In this document: one piece after another, positions 1-8,452 of the stretch | Layout of the letters: the number at the start of each line of letters is the position of its first letter | Numbering within the stretch: the first letter of the stretch is position 1 | NCBI GenBank assembly: GCA_014649555.1 | Contig: BMTG01000009.1 | Coordinates: 310,001-374,000 of the forward strand | Origin: Streptomyces globisporus | Lineage (GTDB): Bacteria; Actinomycetota; Actinomycetes; Streptomycetales; Streptomycetaceae | DNA: 64,000 nucleotides | Direction of reading: 5' to 3' | Made by a program: the position numbers and the translations under genes | The notes under the pieces: model-generated | Databases searched by the model: none | What the model was told of the DNA's origin: nothing | The model's input: only the letters and a program-made list of their open reading frames with translations

Positions 1-451
1 CGAGTTCGTGGCCCTCCTCCACCATCCGCCGGACCAGGTCCGGGTGGCGGGCGGCCATGTTGCCGGTGACGAAGAAGACGCCGTGGGCGTCGTGCTCCTT
101 CAGCTTGTCGAGCACCTTCGGCGTCCACACCGGGTCGGGCCCGTCGTCGAAGGTGAGGACGATCCGGCGGTCGGGTATGCGCAGGGTCTTCGCGTCACCG
201 GAGCGGGCGTCGATGACGGGCCCGCCGGTGAGGACGTCCTTCGGCACCTCGGTGGAGCGGTCGGCGCCGCGGACCCGGTGGTCGGCGAGGATCTCGCTGT
301 GCACGTATCCGCGCAGCATCAGCATCGCGAGCAGGGCGACGAGAAGTGTCGTCGGCAGGAGGTAGCGCATGGGGAGCCTGAGCCGGCTCCGGCCGTGTGA
401 CGCCTTCCTCTTCTTCCTGCCGTTCCTGCCCCGCGTGGCGGGGGAGTTCAT
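1..451 (-). CDS. Polysaccharide deacetylase (NodB domain), N-terminal part only
   Basis: The gene runs off the left edge; only the first 150 residues are visible. The ATG at 451 directly follows the TAA stop of the upstream gene, so the two are translationally coupled. A basic N-terminus is followed by one membrane segment (about residues 31-48), then an extracytoplasmic region with the NodB metal/catalytic motif TFDDGPD at residues 100-106 and the downstream block GVFFVTGNMAARHPDLV. The family removes N- or O-acetyl groups from surface polysaccharides. In Streptomyces such proteins are often fused to a C-terminal GT2 glycosyltransferase; that part would lie outside the window, so the fusion is inference. 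The domain call is firm; the substrate is unknown. Confidence 0.85.
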   Translation of the reverse strand, partial: MNSPATRGRNGRKKRKASHGRSRLRLPMRYLLPTTLLVALLAMLMLRGYVHSEILADHRVRGADRSTEVPKDVLTGGPVIDARSGDAKTLRIPDRRIVLTFDDGPDPVWTPKVLDKLKEHDAHGVFFVTGNMAARHPDLVRRMVEEGHEL

Positions 452-1144
452 TTACGGGGCGCTCTCTTCTTGCACCGGCGGGTCGGGGTTCTCGGCGGGC
501 GGGACCGTCGGGTCGGTCGGCTCCGGCTCGGTGATCGGCGGCGTGGGATCGACCGGCGGTTTGGCGGTCGAGGTCGTGGGGGCCGGCTTCGTGGCGCCGC
601 CACCGCCGCCACCGCTCCCGGTGGGGCGGGACGGGTCCACGGAGGCGGACGCCGAAGGGCGCTCCGCCGCTCCGGCCGGGACGACCACGGAGGTGGCCGA
701 CGGGGTGGCGCCCGCGGGGGCGCCGGACGCGCCGGCCGACGGGGAGCCGGAGGCGCTGGGCCCCGGCTCCGGGGCGTCGTCGGCCAGGCCGTCGTCCACG
801 GTGCCGGCGCTGGGCTCGGGGAGGTCCTCGACCTGCTCCGCCCGCGCCTTCTCCTTCGGCCCGGACAGGGGCAGCCAGGGAGCACTGGAGTTGCCGCCGA
901 GGACGGCGAAGACCAGCGTCACGGCGTAACCCGCGCAGACCGTGGCCAGGACCCAGCCGAGGCGCCGGAAGGTCTTGCTGCGGCGGCCGCTCTCGTCGAC
1001 GAAGACGGGGCCGTCGGAGCCGTCCGGCGGGGCGGGTTCGCCGGGCAGTTCGGCGAGTTGACGGCCGAGTCCGTCGAGCTGGATCGTCGCGTCGTTGGGC
1101 TCGTGCGTGTGCCCGGTTCTCTTACCTTCGCGCCAATTGTCCAC
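452..1144 (-). CDS. Single-pass membrane protein with Pro/Ser/Thr-rich extracytoplasmic tail
   Basis: About 230 residues. I place the start at the GTG at 1144 because residues encoded further upstream look like non-coding translation; the frame stays open to an ATG at 1249. A hydrophilic N-terminus (about 60 residues) precedes one hydrophobic segment (WVLATVCAGYAVTLVFAVLG, about 62-82). The rest is a low-complexity Ala/Pro/Ser/Thr/Gly tail with no recognisable domain, as in wall-spanning stalks. It abuts the polysaccharide deacetylase gene (TAA followed directly by ATG), which points to one transcript and perhaps one membrane-associated complex. No function can be assigned; the start is uncertain. 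Confidence 0.65.
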   Translation of the reverse strand: MDNWREGKRTGHTHEPNDATIQLDGLGRQLAELPGEPAPPDGSDGPVFVDESGRRSKTFRRLGWVLATVCAGYAVTLVFAVLGGNSSAPWLPLSGPKEKARAEQVEDLPEPSAGTVDDGLADDAPEPGPSASGSPSAGASGAPAGATPSATSVVVPAGAAERPSASASVDPSRPTGSGGGGGGATKPAPTTSTAKPPVDPTPPITEPEPTDPTVPPAENPDPPVQEESAP

Positions 1145-1306
1145 AGGTGCAGCCCATCCCCCACTCAATGAATCAGGCGCACCGAATTTGACCGGTTCTT
1201 TACTGTCGGACTGGGCCCCCACCCGTCCACGAACCTGGCGTCCATGCACCCGGACGATGAATGTAGCGCACGACGTTGACGCCCAAGTGCCCCTGAACGG
1301 AGTTGA

Positions 1307-2278
1307 TCAGGAACGGTTGCGCATCAGTGACAGATCGGACGCGGGCAGCCAGGACCCGGACGGCCGGACCAGCCACCCTTCGGCAAGGGCCAACTGGTCA
1401 GTAGCGTTGCGCAGCGCGTCCACGCCGGGATGGCGCAGCCCCTTCCGCCAGACCAGCGACACCGGCGAAAGCGGAATCGGGTCGACGAGCGGGCGCAGCA
1501 CGGTCCCGGGCAGCGGAGGGAAGTCGACGACGGCCAGCACAGGATGCCCGCCCTTCTCCATGACCCGCTGGAATTCGGCCACGCCCACGGCGAGCGGGAC
1601 GGGTGGCGCCATCACGATGTCCCACTCGGCGAACAGCGATGCGGCGAGGTCGGTCCACTCCCGCGTCCGCTCGTTGCCGGCCCCCGCGTAGACGGTCTCG
1701 CCGGACAGCTCGGCCGGGGCGACGGTCTCCCGTTCGGCGAGGGGGTGGGTCAGGGGCAGCATCAGCGCCATCGGCTCGTACCGCACGGGGTGCGTGGAAA
1801 CCCCCGCCCGCACGGCGGGGGGCAGTCCGGCGGCCCTGCCGAAGGAGGCGTCGAGCCGGCCGGCCAGGATCTCGGCGGCGGCCCAGGTGAGCCCGGACTC
1901 GAAGCGGGCCATCAGCTCGCACTCGGGCACCAGTTCCCGGGCGCGCGCCAGCACCCGGGCCGCGGTGGCCCCGTCGCTGTTCAGGTCCACCAGCAGCGGC
2001 CGGGCGGGAGCACCGCTGAAGGCCCCGGCGAGCTCGGCGTGCGCGTCGAGCACCCGGCGGGCGTACGGCAGCAGGCGTTCGCCGTCCGGCGTGAGCGCGA
2101 CCTGCCGGGTGGTCCGGACGAACAGCTCGGCGCCCAGCTCGCGTTCCAGCCGCCGCACGTCCCGGCTCAGCGCCTGCTGCGCGACGAAGAGCCGGGCGGC
2201 GGCCCGGGTGAAGTGCAGTTCGTCGGCGACGGCGAGGAAGGCACGCAGGAGTCGGGGGTCGGTGTCGGCGGGAGGCAC
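1307..2278 (-). CDS. LysR-family transcriptional regulator
   Basis: 323 residues, usual length for the family. Residues 6-65 form the winged helix-turn-helix, with the typical run FTRAAARLFVAQQALSRDVR followed by ELFVRTTRQVALTPDGERLL. Residues about 90-300 form the periplasmic-binding-protein-like effector domain. The GTG start at 2278 has no Shine-Dalgarno sequence but lies 6 nt after a TAGATT hexamer, so the mRNA may be leaderless. It is divergent from the MFS transporter gene with only about 100 bp between them, the classic arrangement in which a LysR protein controls the neighbouring gene and itself. The effector is unknown. Confidence 0.92.
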   Translation of the reverse strand: MPPADTDPRLLRAFLAVADELHFTRAAARLFVAQQALSRDVRRLERELGAELFVRTTRQVALTPDGERLLPYARRVLDAHAELAGAFSGAPARPLLVDLNSDGATAARVLARARELVPECELMARFESGLTWAAAEILAGRLDASFGRAAGLPPAVRAGVSTHPVRYEPMALMLPLTHPLAERETVAPAELSGETVYAGAGNERTREWTDLAASLFAEWDIVMAPPVPLAVGVAEFQRVMEKGGHPVLAVVDFPPLPGTVLRPLVDPIPLSPVSLVWRKGLRHPGVDALRNATDQLALAEGWLVRPSGSWLPASDLSLMRNRS

Positions 2279-2284
2279 GCCGCG

Positions 2285-2336
2285 AATCTACCGCGCGGAA
2301 CCTCATTGACAACACGTGGGCGTGAATCGGTACGGA
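2285..2336. promoter_or_regulatory. Divergent promoter region between the LysR and MFS genes
   Basis: For the LysR gene (minus strand) TTGTCA (complement of 2307-2312) and TAGATT (complement of 2285-2290) are 16 nt apart and end 6 nt before the GTG start. For the transporter (plus strand) TTGACA at 2306-2311 overlaps the other -35 box and is followed by a weak TACGGA at 2331-2336. Overlapping -35 boxes would let one bound regulator affect both directions. Read by eye only. Confidence 0.5.
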
Positions 2337-2380
2337 TCAGTGTTGGACCCGGGCGGCGGGGCGCGGCGAGTCTGGTCCGT

Positions 2381-3787
2381 ATGCCGATATCCCCTGCCGC
2401 CCGCCCGGAGACCGCGCCTGCCGCCCGCCCCGCCGTCCCGGCCCGGCCCGGTCCGCGCGCCCGTCCGGCGGCCGCGCCCCGGTCCGTCCTTCGCTCCCGT
2501 CCGGACCGGGCCCCCGCTCCCCCGGCCACGCCCCTTCTCGCCGTCTCCGGCGGGCAGTTGGTCGCGGCCCCGCGCTCCGCGCCGATCAGCGGCGACCGCC
2601 GACGGGCGCGGCCGTCGGCGAATCCCTACCTCCGGCTGCTGGCGACGCCCGGGGCCCGCGCCTTCACGGCGGGCAATCTGATCGCCCGGCTGCCGATGGG
2701 CATGCTCAGTGTCAGCGCGGTCATCATGATCGCCGGGTCCCGGGGCTCGTACGCCCTCGCCGGGGCCGTCACCGCGACCGGCCTGGCCGCGACGGCGCTC
2801 GTCGCACCCTTCACCGCCCGGCTGGTGGACCGCTTCGGCCAGGCGCGCGTCGCCGTGCCCGCCACCGCGCTCGCCGTGCTGGGGTCGCTGGCCCTGGTGC
2901 TGTGCGTGCACCACGACGCCCCGGCCTGGACCCTGTTCGCCGCGTACGCCGCGACCGCGACGACCCCGAACACCGGCGGGATGTCGCGGGCCCGCTGGGC
3001 GCATCTGCACCGGGGCGATCCGGCGGCCCTGCACACAGCGAACTCCTTCGAGCAGGCCGCCGACGAGCTGTGCTTCATGCTGGGCCCGGTGCTGGCCGCG
3101 ACGCTCTGCGGGGCGCTGTTCCCGGAGGCGGGCACGCTGGTGGGGGCGGTGCTCCTGATGACCGGCGTCCTGATCTTCGCCGCCCAGCGCGCGACGGAAC
3201 CGCCCGTCACCCCGCGGACGAAGACGGTGGCCTCGCCCCTGCGCACGCCCGGGATGCCCGCGCTGCTGGCGGTCTTCCTCGCGACGGGGGCGGTGTTCGG
3301 GGCGCTGGAGGTGGTCTCCATCGCGCATGCCGGGGGCGCGATCCTGGCGCTCCAGGCGGCGGGCTCGTGCGCGGCGGGCCTGCTCTACGGTTCGCTGCGC
3401 CCGGCCCGGAACGCCCGCCTCCGGCTGCTGCTGTGCCTGGCCGCGATGACGGCCCTGATGTCCCTGCCGCTGCTGGCCGCCGCCGCGTCGGCCGCCCTGC
3501 CGGTCCTGGCGCTCTGCCTGCTGCTGGCGGGCGCGGCGACCGCGCCGACCATGGTCACGGGCATGACGCTGGTCCAGCGGGCCACGCGCCCGGAGCAGCT
3601 GAACGAGGGCATGACGCTCGCGGTGACCGCACTGCTGGGCGGGGTAGCGGCCGGGGCGGCCGCGGGCGGCTGGCTGGTCGAACACGCGGGCACGGCCCCC
3701 GGATATACGGCCCCGATGGCGGCGGCGGCCCTCGCGCTGGTCATCGCGGCTGCGGGCGGCGGGTACGGCCGGGGGCGGCGGACGTGA
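2381..3787 (+). CDS. MFS-type transporter
   Basis: 468 residues. An unusual Pro/Ala/Arg-rich N-terminal extension of about 85 residues precedes a hydrophobic core with roughly 11-12 membrane segments, starting near PYLRLLATPGARAFTAGNLIARLP. The pattern matches actinobacterial major facilitator efflux or uptake proteins, including the cytoplasmic-loop motif RLVDRFGQAR (GxxxDRxGxR-like, between helices 2 and 3). The ATG at 2381 is the first plausible start; no strong ribosome binding site is visible, and the true start may be further in. It is divergent from the LysR gene, its likely regulator. Substrate unknown. Confidence 0.85.
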   Translation: MPISPAARPETAPAARPAVPARPGPRARPAAAPRSVLRSRPDRAPAPPATPLLAVSGGQLVAAPRSAPISGDRRRARPSANPYLRLLATPGARAFTAGNLIARLPMGMLSVSAVIMIAGSRGSYALAGAVTATGLAATALVAPFTARLVDRFGQARVAVPATALAVLGSLALVLCVHHDAPAWTLFAAYAATATTPNTGGMSRARWAHLHRGDPAALHTANSFEQAADELCFMLGPVLAATLCGALFPEAGTLVGAVLLMTGVLIFAAQRATEPPVTPRTKTVASPLRTPGMPALLAVFLATGAVFGALEVVSIAHAGGAILALQAAGSCAAGLLYGSLRPARNARLRLLLCLAAMTALMSLPLLAAAASAALPVLALCLLLAGAATAPTMVTGMTLVQRATRPEQLNEGMTLAVTALLGGVAAGAAAGGWLVEHAGTAPGYTAPMAAAALALVIAAAGGGYGRGRRT

Positions 3788-3791
3788 AAAA

Positions 3792-3827
3792 GCCGCTGCC
3801 CCGCGAGCGAACTCACGGGGCAGCGGC
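3792..3827. terminator. Bidirectional terminator between MFS gene and ssrA
   Basis: A perfect 12-bp stem (3792-3803 with 3816-3827) starts 5 nt after the MFS stop codon and lies just beyond the 3' end of tmRNA on the other strand, so it can end both transcripts. An A run precedes it, which gives a U-tract for the minus-strand tmRNA precursor. Confidence 0.75.
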
Positions 3828-3841
3828 CTACATGGGAATTG

Positions 3842-4225
3842 TGGAGATGGCGGGAATCGAACCCGCGTCCAACGGTGCGGAACCAGGGCTTCTCCGAGTG
3901 CAGTTCGCTGCGCTTTTCTCGGCCCCGGAGGTCACGCGAACAAGCCTCCGACAGGCCCAGCCACTGTTTGATTTCCTTCTCGGCCCCGTGGCCGGGCCGA
4001 GAAGTTTAGATCCCTAGTTGATGCCAGGATCCGGGTCGGGATCACCCCCGGGCTGACACTCCGCAGAGTCTTCGCTAGCTGCTAATTAGGCAGCGAGGGC
4101 GAAGGCGGAGGAATCGCGCTTGGAATTGGCGATTATTGTTTGCGACATATGGTTTACGAGATCATTGCCGCTTCCTCGACTCGCTTCCCCTGCTTCGACA
4201 TCCGCTGTCGAAACCGATCATCCCC
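3842..4225 (-). ncRNA. ssrA: tmRNA (transfer-messenger RNA)
   Basis: 384 nt. The 5' end GGGGATG (from 4225) pairs with CATCTCC near the 3' end to form the acceptor stem, and a T-arm GGTTCGATTCC sits just inside the 3' end. The tag reading frame is at 4086-4130 on the minus strand: resume codon GCC at 4128-4130, tag peptide ANSKRDSSAFALAA, stop TAA at 4086-4088. The FALAA end is the protease-recognition tail seen in actinobacterial tags. The 3' CCA is not encoded (the genome reads ACAA after the acceptor stem), so it must be added after transcription. The RNA rescues stalled ribosomes with SmpB, which is encoded next door on the same strand. Confidence 0.96.
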
Positions 4226-4314
4226 ATGTGGTGTTTTCAAAACGCGCACCTTCGCTGAGGTGCACGGCCCATCGTACGTGACCAACGCCGGACGGTGCCA
4301 CCGTATTCCCGCGC

Positions 4315-4333
4315 CCGGGGCCGGCGGCCCCGG
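4315..4333 (-). terminator. Possible terminator after smpB
   Basis: A GC-only hairpin (8-bp arms, 3-nt loop) begins immediately after the smpB stop codon, with no U tract, as is common in Streptomyces. Between it and tmRNA (4226-4314) must lie the ssrA promoter; a TACGAT hexamer lies about 50 nt before the tmRNA 5' end, but no good -35 box was seen. Confidence 0.45.
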
Positions 4334-4822
4334 TCAGGCGCTGCGCTGACGGCGGCGAGCGGCCGAGATGGCGCGGTTCGTCTCCCGCGTGTCCTGCTTC
4401 TCGCGGAGCGTCTGCCGCTTGTCGTACTCCTTCTTGCCCTTCGCGAGCGCGATCTCGACCTTGACCCGGCCGTCCTTGAAGTACAGCGCGAGCGGCACGA
4501 TGGTGTGGCCCGTCTCCTGCGACTTCGACTCCAGCTTGTCGATCTCGGCCCGGTGCAGCAGCAGCTTCCGCTTCCGCTTGGCCGCGTGGTTGGTCCAGGT
4601 GCCCTGGACGTACTCGGGGACGTGGATGTTGTGGAGCCACGCCTCGTGGTCGTCGATCTGCACGAAGCCGTCGACCAGGGAGGCCCGCCCCATGCGCAGG
4701 GACTTGACCTCCGTCCCCATGAGGACGAGGCCGCACTCGTAGGTGTCGAGGATCGTGTAGTCGTGCCGCGCCTTCTTGTTCTGCGCGATCATCTTGCGCC
4801 CGGTGTCTTTTTCCTTCGCCAT
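4334..4822 (-). CDS. smpB: SsrA-binding protein SmpB
   Basis: 162 residues, normal length. It binds tmRNA and brings it to stalled ribosomes for trans-translation. Family blocks are all present: N-terminal NKKARHDY, central [13 protein letters not shown] and the [12 protein letters not shown] segment of the OB-fold, then the basic C-terminal tail [13 protein letters not shown] followed by RRRQR, which folds into the mRNA channel. The ATG at 4822 gives the standard MAKEK start. It lies directly upstream of ssrA on the same strand, an arrangement common in actinobacteria. Confidence 0.97.
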   Translation of the reverse strand: MAKEKDTGRKMIAQNKKARHDYTILDTYECGLVLMGTEVKSLRMGRASLVDGFVQIDDHEAWLHNIHVPEYVQGTWTNHAAKRKRKLLLHRAEIDKLESKSQETGHTIVPLALYFKDGRVKVEIALAKGKKEYDKRQTLREKQDTRETNRAISAARRRQRSA

Positions 4823-4840
4823 AGTGCGGTCATTTTCGCA

Positions 4841-6028
4841 CTACGACCCACCCCCGAGGCCACTCAATACCGTCTCGGCCCGCTGCTGGGCCCGCTCCCC
4901 CACCACGAGGTCGGGGGTGATGCCCCTGCCGTCGACGGTGCGGCCGCCCGGGGTGCGGTAGTGGCCGACGGTCAGCTCGGCCACCGAGCCGCCCGGGAGC
5001 CTGCTGGGCATCTGCACGGAGCCCTTGCCGAAGGTGGGCGATCCGACGGTGACCGCGCGGCCCCGGTCCTGGAGGGCGCCGGTCAGCAGCTCGGCGGCGC
5101 TCATCGTGCCGCCGTCGACCAGGACGACGACCGGCCGGTCCGTGTCACCGCCCGGATCGGCGTACAGCGCGTGCTGATCACCGCGTACGTCGTACGTGGC
5201 GACCAGCCCGCCGTCCAGGAAGGCGGAGGCGGCGACGACGGCCTCGGCGACGAGTCCGCCGGAGTTGGCGCGCAGATCGAGGAGTATCCCCGCCCCGTCG
5301 GGGGCGCCCCGGACCGCGTCCCGGACGTCGGCCCCCGCTCCCTTGGTGAAGGCGGCGACCTTGACCAGGACCGCGGCCGAGGGCTCGTCGCCCAGCCGCC
5401 GCACGGTGACCGCCTCGGTGGTCAGCCGGGCCCGCTCCAGGGTCTCGGTCCAGCTCCGGCCCTCCCGGACGAGCCCCAGCTCCACCCGGCTCCCCTCGGC
5501 CGCCCCCGTACCGTCGCCACGCAGTAACGCGACGACCTCCGCGACGGGGCGTTTGCCGATCGCGCGGCCGTCCAGGGTGCGCAGCAGGTCACCGGCGCGG
5601 ATGCCGGCCCGGTCGGCGGGGCCGCCGGGCTGGACGCGGGAGACGGTGACGTCGCCGCGGCCGGTGCGCCGGGCGGAGAGCCCGACCCCGGTGTAGGTGC
5701 CGTCCAGCGCCTGCTCGAACTCCTCGTACTCCCGCTGGTCGTAGACCGCGCCCCAGCGGTCCCCGCTGCGGCTGACGACCTCCTCGGCGGCGTCCTTCAC
5801 GGACTTCCCGTCGGCCTCGGCCTCGGCGGCGGCGTCCTCGATCTCGTCGCGGTCGACCGGGGCGACGGTGGAGGAGACGGCGCGGGTCTGCGGACCGGGC
5901 CCGGAATCGGGGTCCTGGGGCAGCGAACCGGTCGCGGCGGCGGTGGCGAGCGCACACCCGAAGACCAAGGTCAGGGCCGCCCCGCGGCGAAGACCGCGGG
6001 GCCCGAAGCGATGCCCACCATCCGACAT
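4841..6028 (-). CDS. S41-family C-terminal processing peptidase (CtpA/Prc-like)
   Basis: 395 residues from the ATG at 6028; an upstream in-frame ATG at 6100 falls before the palindrome and is unlikely. An N-terminal signal/anchor (about residues 14-34) puts the enzyme outside the membrane. A PDZ domain follows (GVGLSARRTGRGDVTVSRV to about residue 190), then the tail-specific protease core with the catalytic-serine block VDGGTMSAAELLTGALQD and the lysine block VGSPTFGKGSVQ (Ser-Lys dyad). Such proteases trim or degrade exported proteins from the C-terminus. It follows ftsEX on the same strand but behind a strong palindrome, so expression may be partly uncoupled. Substrate unknown. Confidence 0.9.
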   Translation of the reverse strand: MSDGGHRFGPRGLRRGAALTLVFGCALATAAATGSLPQDPDSGPGPQTRAVSSTVAPVDRDEIEDAAAEAEADGKSVKDAAEEVVSRSGDRWGAVYDQREYEEFEQALDGTYTGVGLSARRTGRGDVTVSRVQPGGPADRAGIRAGDLLRTLDGRAIGKRPVAEVVALLRGDGTGAAEGSRVELGLVREGRSWTETLERARLTTEAVTVRRLGDEPSAAVLVKVAAFTKGAGADVRDAVRGAPDGAGILLDLRANSGGLVAEAVVAASAFLDGGLVATYDVRGDQHALYADPGGDTDRPVVVLVDGGTMSAAELLTGALQDRGRAVTVGSPTFGKGSVQMPSRLPGGSVAELTVGHYRTPGGRTVDGRGITPDLVVGERAQQRAETVLSGLGGGS

Positions 6029-6047
6029 GCCGCCGAGTCTAGGACAA

Positions 6048-6091
6048 GCCCCCTGGGGCGCACGGGCGATCGCCCGTGCGCCCCAGGGGGC
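6048..6091. terminator. 44-nt perfect palindrome between ftsX and the S41 protease gene
   Basis: 6048-6069 is the exact reverse complement of 6070-6091, with no spacer. It starts 6 nt after the ftsX stop and ends 20 nt before the protease start. As RNA it would form a very stable hairpin with a minimal loop. The likely role is terminating ftsEX transcription; an attenuator or mRNA stabiliser is also possible, since little room remains for a separate protease promoter. Confidence 0.7.
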
Positions 6092-6096
6092 ACATG

Positions 6097-7014
6097 TCAC
6101 ACCTTCAGGTACTTGCGGAGCGCGAAGAGAGCGGCGACGGCGGGCATCAGCAGACCGATCGCGAGCACCAGCGGAAGCTTGGTCAGGACCGCGTCCCAGC
6201 CGATGAAGTTGATCAGGTTCAGCTTCTCCTGGAGCGCGAGGCCGCCGTCGATCAGGAAGTACCGGCCGCCGAGCAGCATGGCGCAGGCCAGCACACCGCC
6301 GATCAGGCCGGCGACGGCCGCCTCCATGATGAAGGGGGCCTGGATGTAGAAGCCGGAGGCCCCGACGAGGCGCATGATGCCCGTTTCACGTCTCCGGCTG
6401 AACGCGGAGACGCGCACGGTGTTGACGATCAGGATCAGCGCGATGACGAGCATGAGGATCATCACGTAGATCGCGACGACGTTCATGCCGTTCATCAGCT
6501 CGAAGAGGTTGTCCAGGATGGACCGTTGGTCCTGGACGGACTGCACCCCGTCCCGCCCGGCGAACGCCGTCGCGACGACCTTGTACTTCTGCGGGTCGTC
6601 CAGCTTCACGCGGAACGACTCCTGCATCTGGTCGGGCGTGATGTTGCCCGCCATCGGGGAGTCGCCGAACTGCTCCTGGTAGTGCTTGTACGCCTCGTCG
6701 ACCGTCTCGAAGTGGACCGTCTCGACGGCGTCCATCTTCTCCAGATCGGCCTTGATCTCCGCCTTCTGCTCCTTGGTGACAGCCCCCTTGGCGCACTTGG
6801 GCATGTCCTTGGCGTCGTTCTTGTTGCAGAGGAAGATCGAGACGTTGACCTTGTCGTACCAGAAGTCCTTCATCGTGCTGACCTGCTCGCGCATCAGCAG
6901 CGCACCGCCGAACAGGGCGAGCGAGAGGGCGACGGAGACCACGACCGCGAAGGTCATCGTGAGGTTGCGGCGGAGACCGACGCCGATCTCCGACAGGACG
7001 AACTGGGCGCGCAT
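6097..7014 (-). CDS. ftsX: Cell division protein FtsX
   Basis: 305 residues. It is the membrane subunit of the FtsEX complex, which relays ATP hydrolysis across the membrane to activate peptidoglycan hydrolases. A cytoplasmic N-terminus (MRAQFVLSEIGVGLRRNLTM) precedes membrane segment 1 (about 21-45). A large extracytoplasmic domain (about 46-185, with two cysteines in FLCNKN and MPKCAKG) is followed by three further membrane segments in the C-terminal FtsX domain; VNTVRVSAFSRRRETGIMRL is the conserved cytoplasmic loop. It follows ftsE by 54 nt on the same strand. Confidence 0.96.
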   Translation of the reverse strand: MRAQFVLSEIGVGLRRNLTMTFAVVVSVALSLALFGGALLMREQVSTMKDFWYDKVNVSIFLCNKNDAKDMPKCAKGAVTKEQKAEIKADLEKMDAVETVHFETVDEAYKHYQEQFGDSPMAGNITPDQMQESFRVKLDDPQKYKVVATAFAGRDGVQSVQDQRSILDNLFELMNGMNVVAIYVMILMLVIALILIVNTVRVSAFSRRRETGIMRLVGASGFYIQAPFIMEAAVAGLIGGVLACAMLLGGRYFLIDGGLALQEKLNLINFIGWDAVLTKLPLVLAIGLLMPAVAALFALRKYLKV

Positions 7015-7068
7015 GGCGTCCTTTCAGTACTCGATGCTCGAAATGCACGAGGGGCCGGAGCCCCTCGG

Positions 7069-7758
7069 TCAGTGCTGGTAGCCGTAGACGCCGCGTGCCT
7101 GGTCGCGTACGAGACGGCCCTGCTCGAGCTCGATGACGCGCTTGCGCATCTGATCGACGATGTTCTGGTCGTGGGTCGCCATGATCACGGTGGTGCCGGT
7201 CCGGTTGATCCGGTCCAGCAGCTTCATGATGCCCACCGAGGTCTGCGGGTCGAGGTTGCCGGTCGGCTCGTCCGCGATCAGCAGCATGGGGCGGTTGACG
7301 AAGGCGCGGGCGATGGCCACACGCTGCTGCTCACCACCGGAGAGCTCACCGGGCATCCGCTCCTCCTTGCCGCCGAGGCCGACGAGGTCGAGCACCTGCG
7401 GCACGGCCTTGCGGATCTCGCCGCGCGGCTTGCCGATGACCTCCTGCGCGAAGGCCACGTTCTCCGCGACCGTCTTGTTGGGCAGCAGGCGGAAGTCCTG
7501 GAAGACCGTCCCCAACTGGCGGCGCATCTGCGGCACCTTCCAGTTGGACAGCCGCGCGAGGTCCTTGCCGAGCACATGGACCATGCCCGTGCTGGCCCGC
7601 TCCTCGCGCAGGATCAGTCGCATGAAGGTCGACTTGCCGGAGCCGGAGGACCCCACCAGGAAGACGAACTCACCCTTCTCGATGTCCAGCGAGACATCGC
7701 GCAGAGCCGGTCGGGTCTGCTTCGGGTAGGTCTTGGAGACGTTGTCGAATCGGATCAC
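7069..7758 (-). CDS. ftsE: Cell division ATP-binding protein FtsE
   Basis: 229 residues. This is the ABC ATPase partner of FtsX. Walker A is GSSGSGKST (about residues 36-44), the signature is LSGGEQQR, Walker B is LLIADEPT with GNLDP after it, and the switch histidine is in MATHD. It starts with [12 protein letters not shown], typical of FtsE. The gene is first in an ftsE-ftsX pair. In many actinobacteria prfB lies immediately upstream; here two extra genes intervene. Confidence 0.97.
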   Translation of the reverse strand: MIRFDNVSKTYPKQTRPALRDVSLDIEKGEFVFLVGSSGSGKSTFMRLILREERASTGMVHVLGKDLARLSNWKVPQMRRQLGTVFQDFRLLPNKTVAENVAFAQEVIGKPRGEIRKAVPQVLDLVGLGGKEERMPGELSGGEQQRVAIARAFVNRPMLLIADEPTGNLDPQTSVGIMKLLDRINRTGTTVIMATHDQNIVDQMRKRVIELEQGRLVRDQARGVYGYQH

Positions 7759-8018
7759 GAATGCACCACGGTCGGCCGGGAGTAGGTGAGCGTGACCATA
7801 CGCGAACCGGGCTCACGCGTGCAGGCAGCGTCCGGCAATGGGTGGTATGTGGCGAATCGCCCCCTGGTACGAAACGGGTCGTGCCGGACCTTGTCCGGCG
7901 GGCCGCGCCGAAATCGCCGCGAGCTGGCACAGTGGTGGGGGGAACGGTTGCGTTTCCGTGAGCGTTGTGCGGAGAGACAGCAGGCAAGCGGCTCCGCCGC
8001 GCGGGAGGAGGAATGCGC

Positions 8019-8216
8019 ATGACCTATGACCGACTGGTGTGCGCGAACTGCGCGGCGCCCGTGAGCGAGGGCCGCTGCCGCGTCTGCCGTGCCGTGCGGC
8101 AGCAGATGCTGGAGGAGCAGGGCCAGGGCCCGCTGGCCGGGATGAGCCCCGCAATGCTGATCGCCCTGATGGTGGTGCTGCTGGCGGCGCTCGCGCTGCT
8201 GTCGCAGGCGGCCTGA
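8019..8216 (+). CDS. Small zinc-ribbon plus single-helix membrane protein
   Basis: 65 residues from the ATG at 8019, which sits about 9 nt after a strong GGAGGAGGA; the ATG at 8013 is too close to it. Residues 9-24 hold CxxC-x8-CxxC (CANCAAPVSEGRCRVC), a small zinc-ribbon pattern. Residues about 43-62 form one hydrophobic helix (AMLIALMVVLLAALALLSQA), so it is tail-anchored with the metal site probably in the cytoplasm. It is divergent from ftsE. Function is not known; a role near the division apparatus is only suggested by position. Confidence 0.75.
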   Translation: MTYDRLVCANCAAPVSEGRCRVCRAVRQQMLEEQGQGPLAGMSPAMLIALMVVLLAALALLSQAA

Positions 8217-8306
8217 TCAGGCCCTCGCGGCTCTCGGCCGCCCCTCACTGCCCCGTCAGGGCTCACAGACGTATGCGTACGGCCGCCTGAGCGGTCCGGG
8301 CGCGCA

Positions 8307-8346
8307 GAAGGGCCCGGGAGGCGTCTTACGCCCTCCCGGGCCCTTC
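8307..8346. terminator. Strong hairpin between convergent genes
   Basis: Arms of 17-18 nt (8307-8323 and 8329-8346) pair with one bulged base and a 5-nt loop TCTTA. It separates the small membrane protein gene from the 3' end of the LAxTG gene and can terminate both. Confidence 0.8.
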
Positions 8347-8452
8347 GTCATGCCGTGCCGCGCCGCGTACGGGCCCGATCCGCGCCCGCTACGCGCCGGT
8401 AGGGTCCGTCACGCTCCGCGGCGGACGTCGCCGCGGACCGTTGGTGACGGAC

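Noticed and set aside
1430-2380. Upstream extension of the MFS transporter frame by over 300 codons
   Set aside because: The extension is antisense to the LysR gene and shows no membrane-protein composition; the divergent promoter lies inside it.
3842-4225. Integration site with a mobile island at the tmRNA 3' end
   Set aside because: The 3' end is followed by a terminator and an ordinary MFS gene; no integrase or duplicated tmRNA end was seen.
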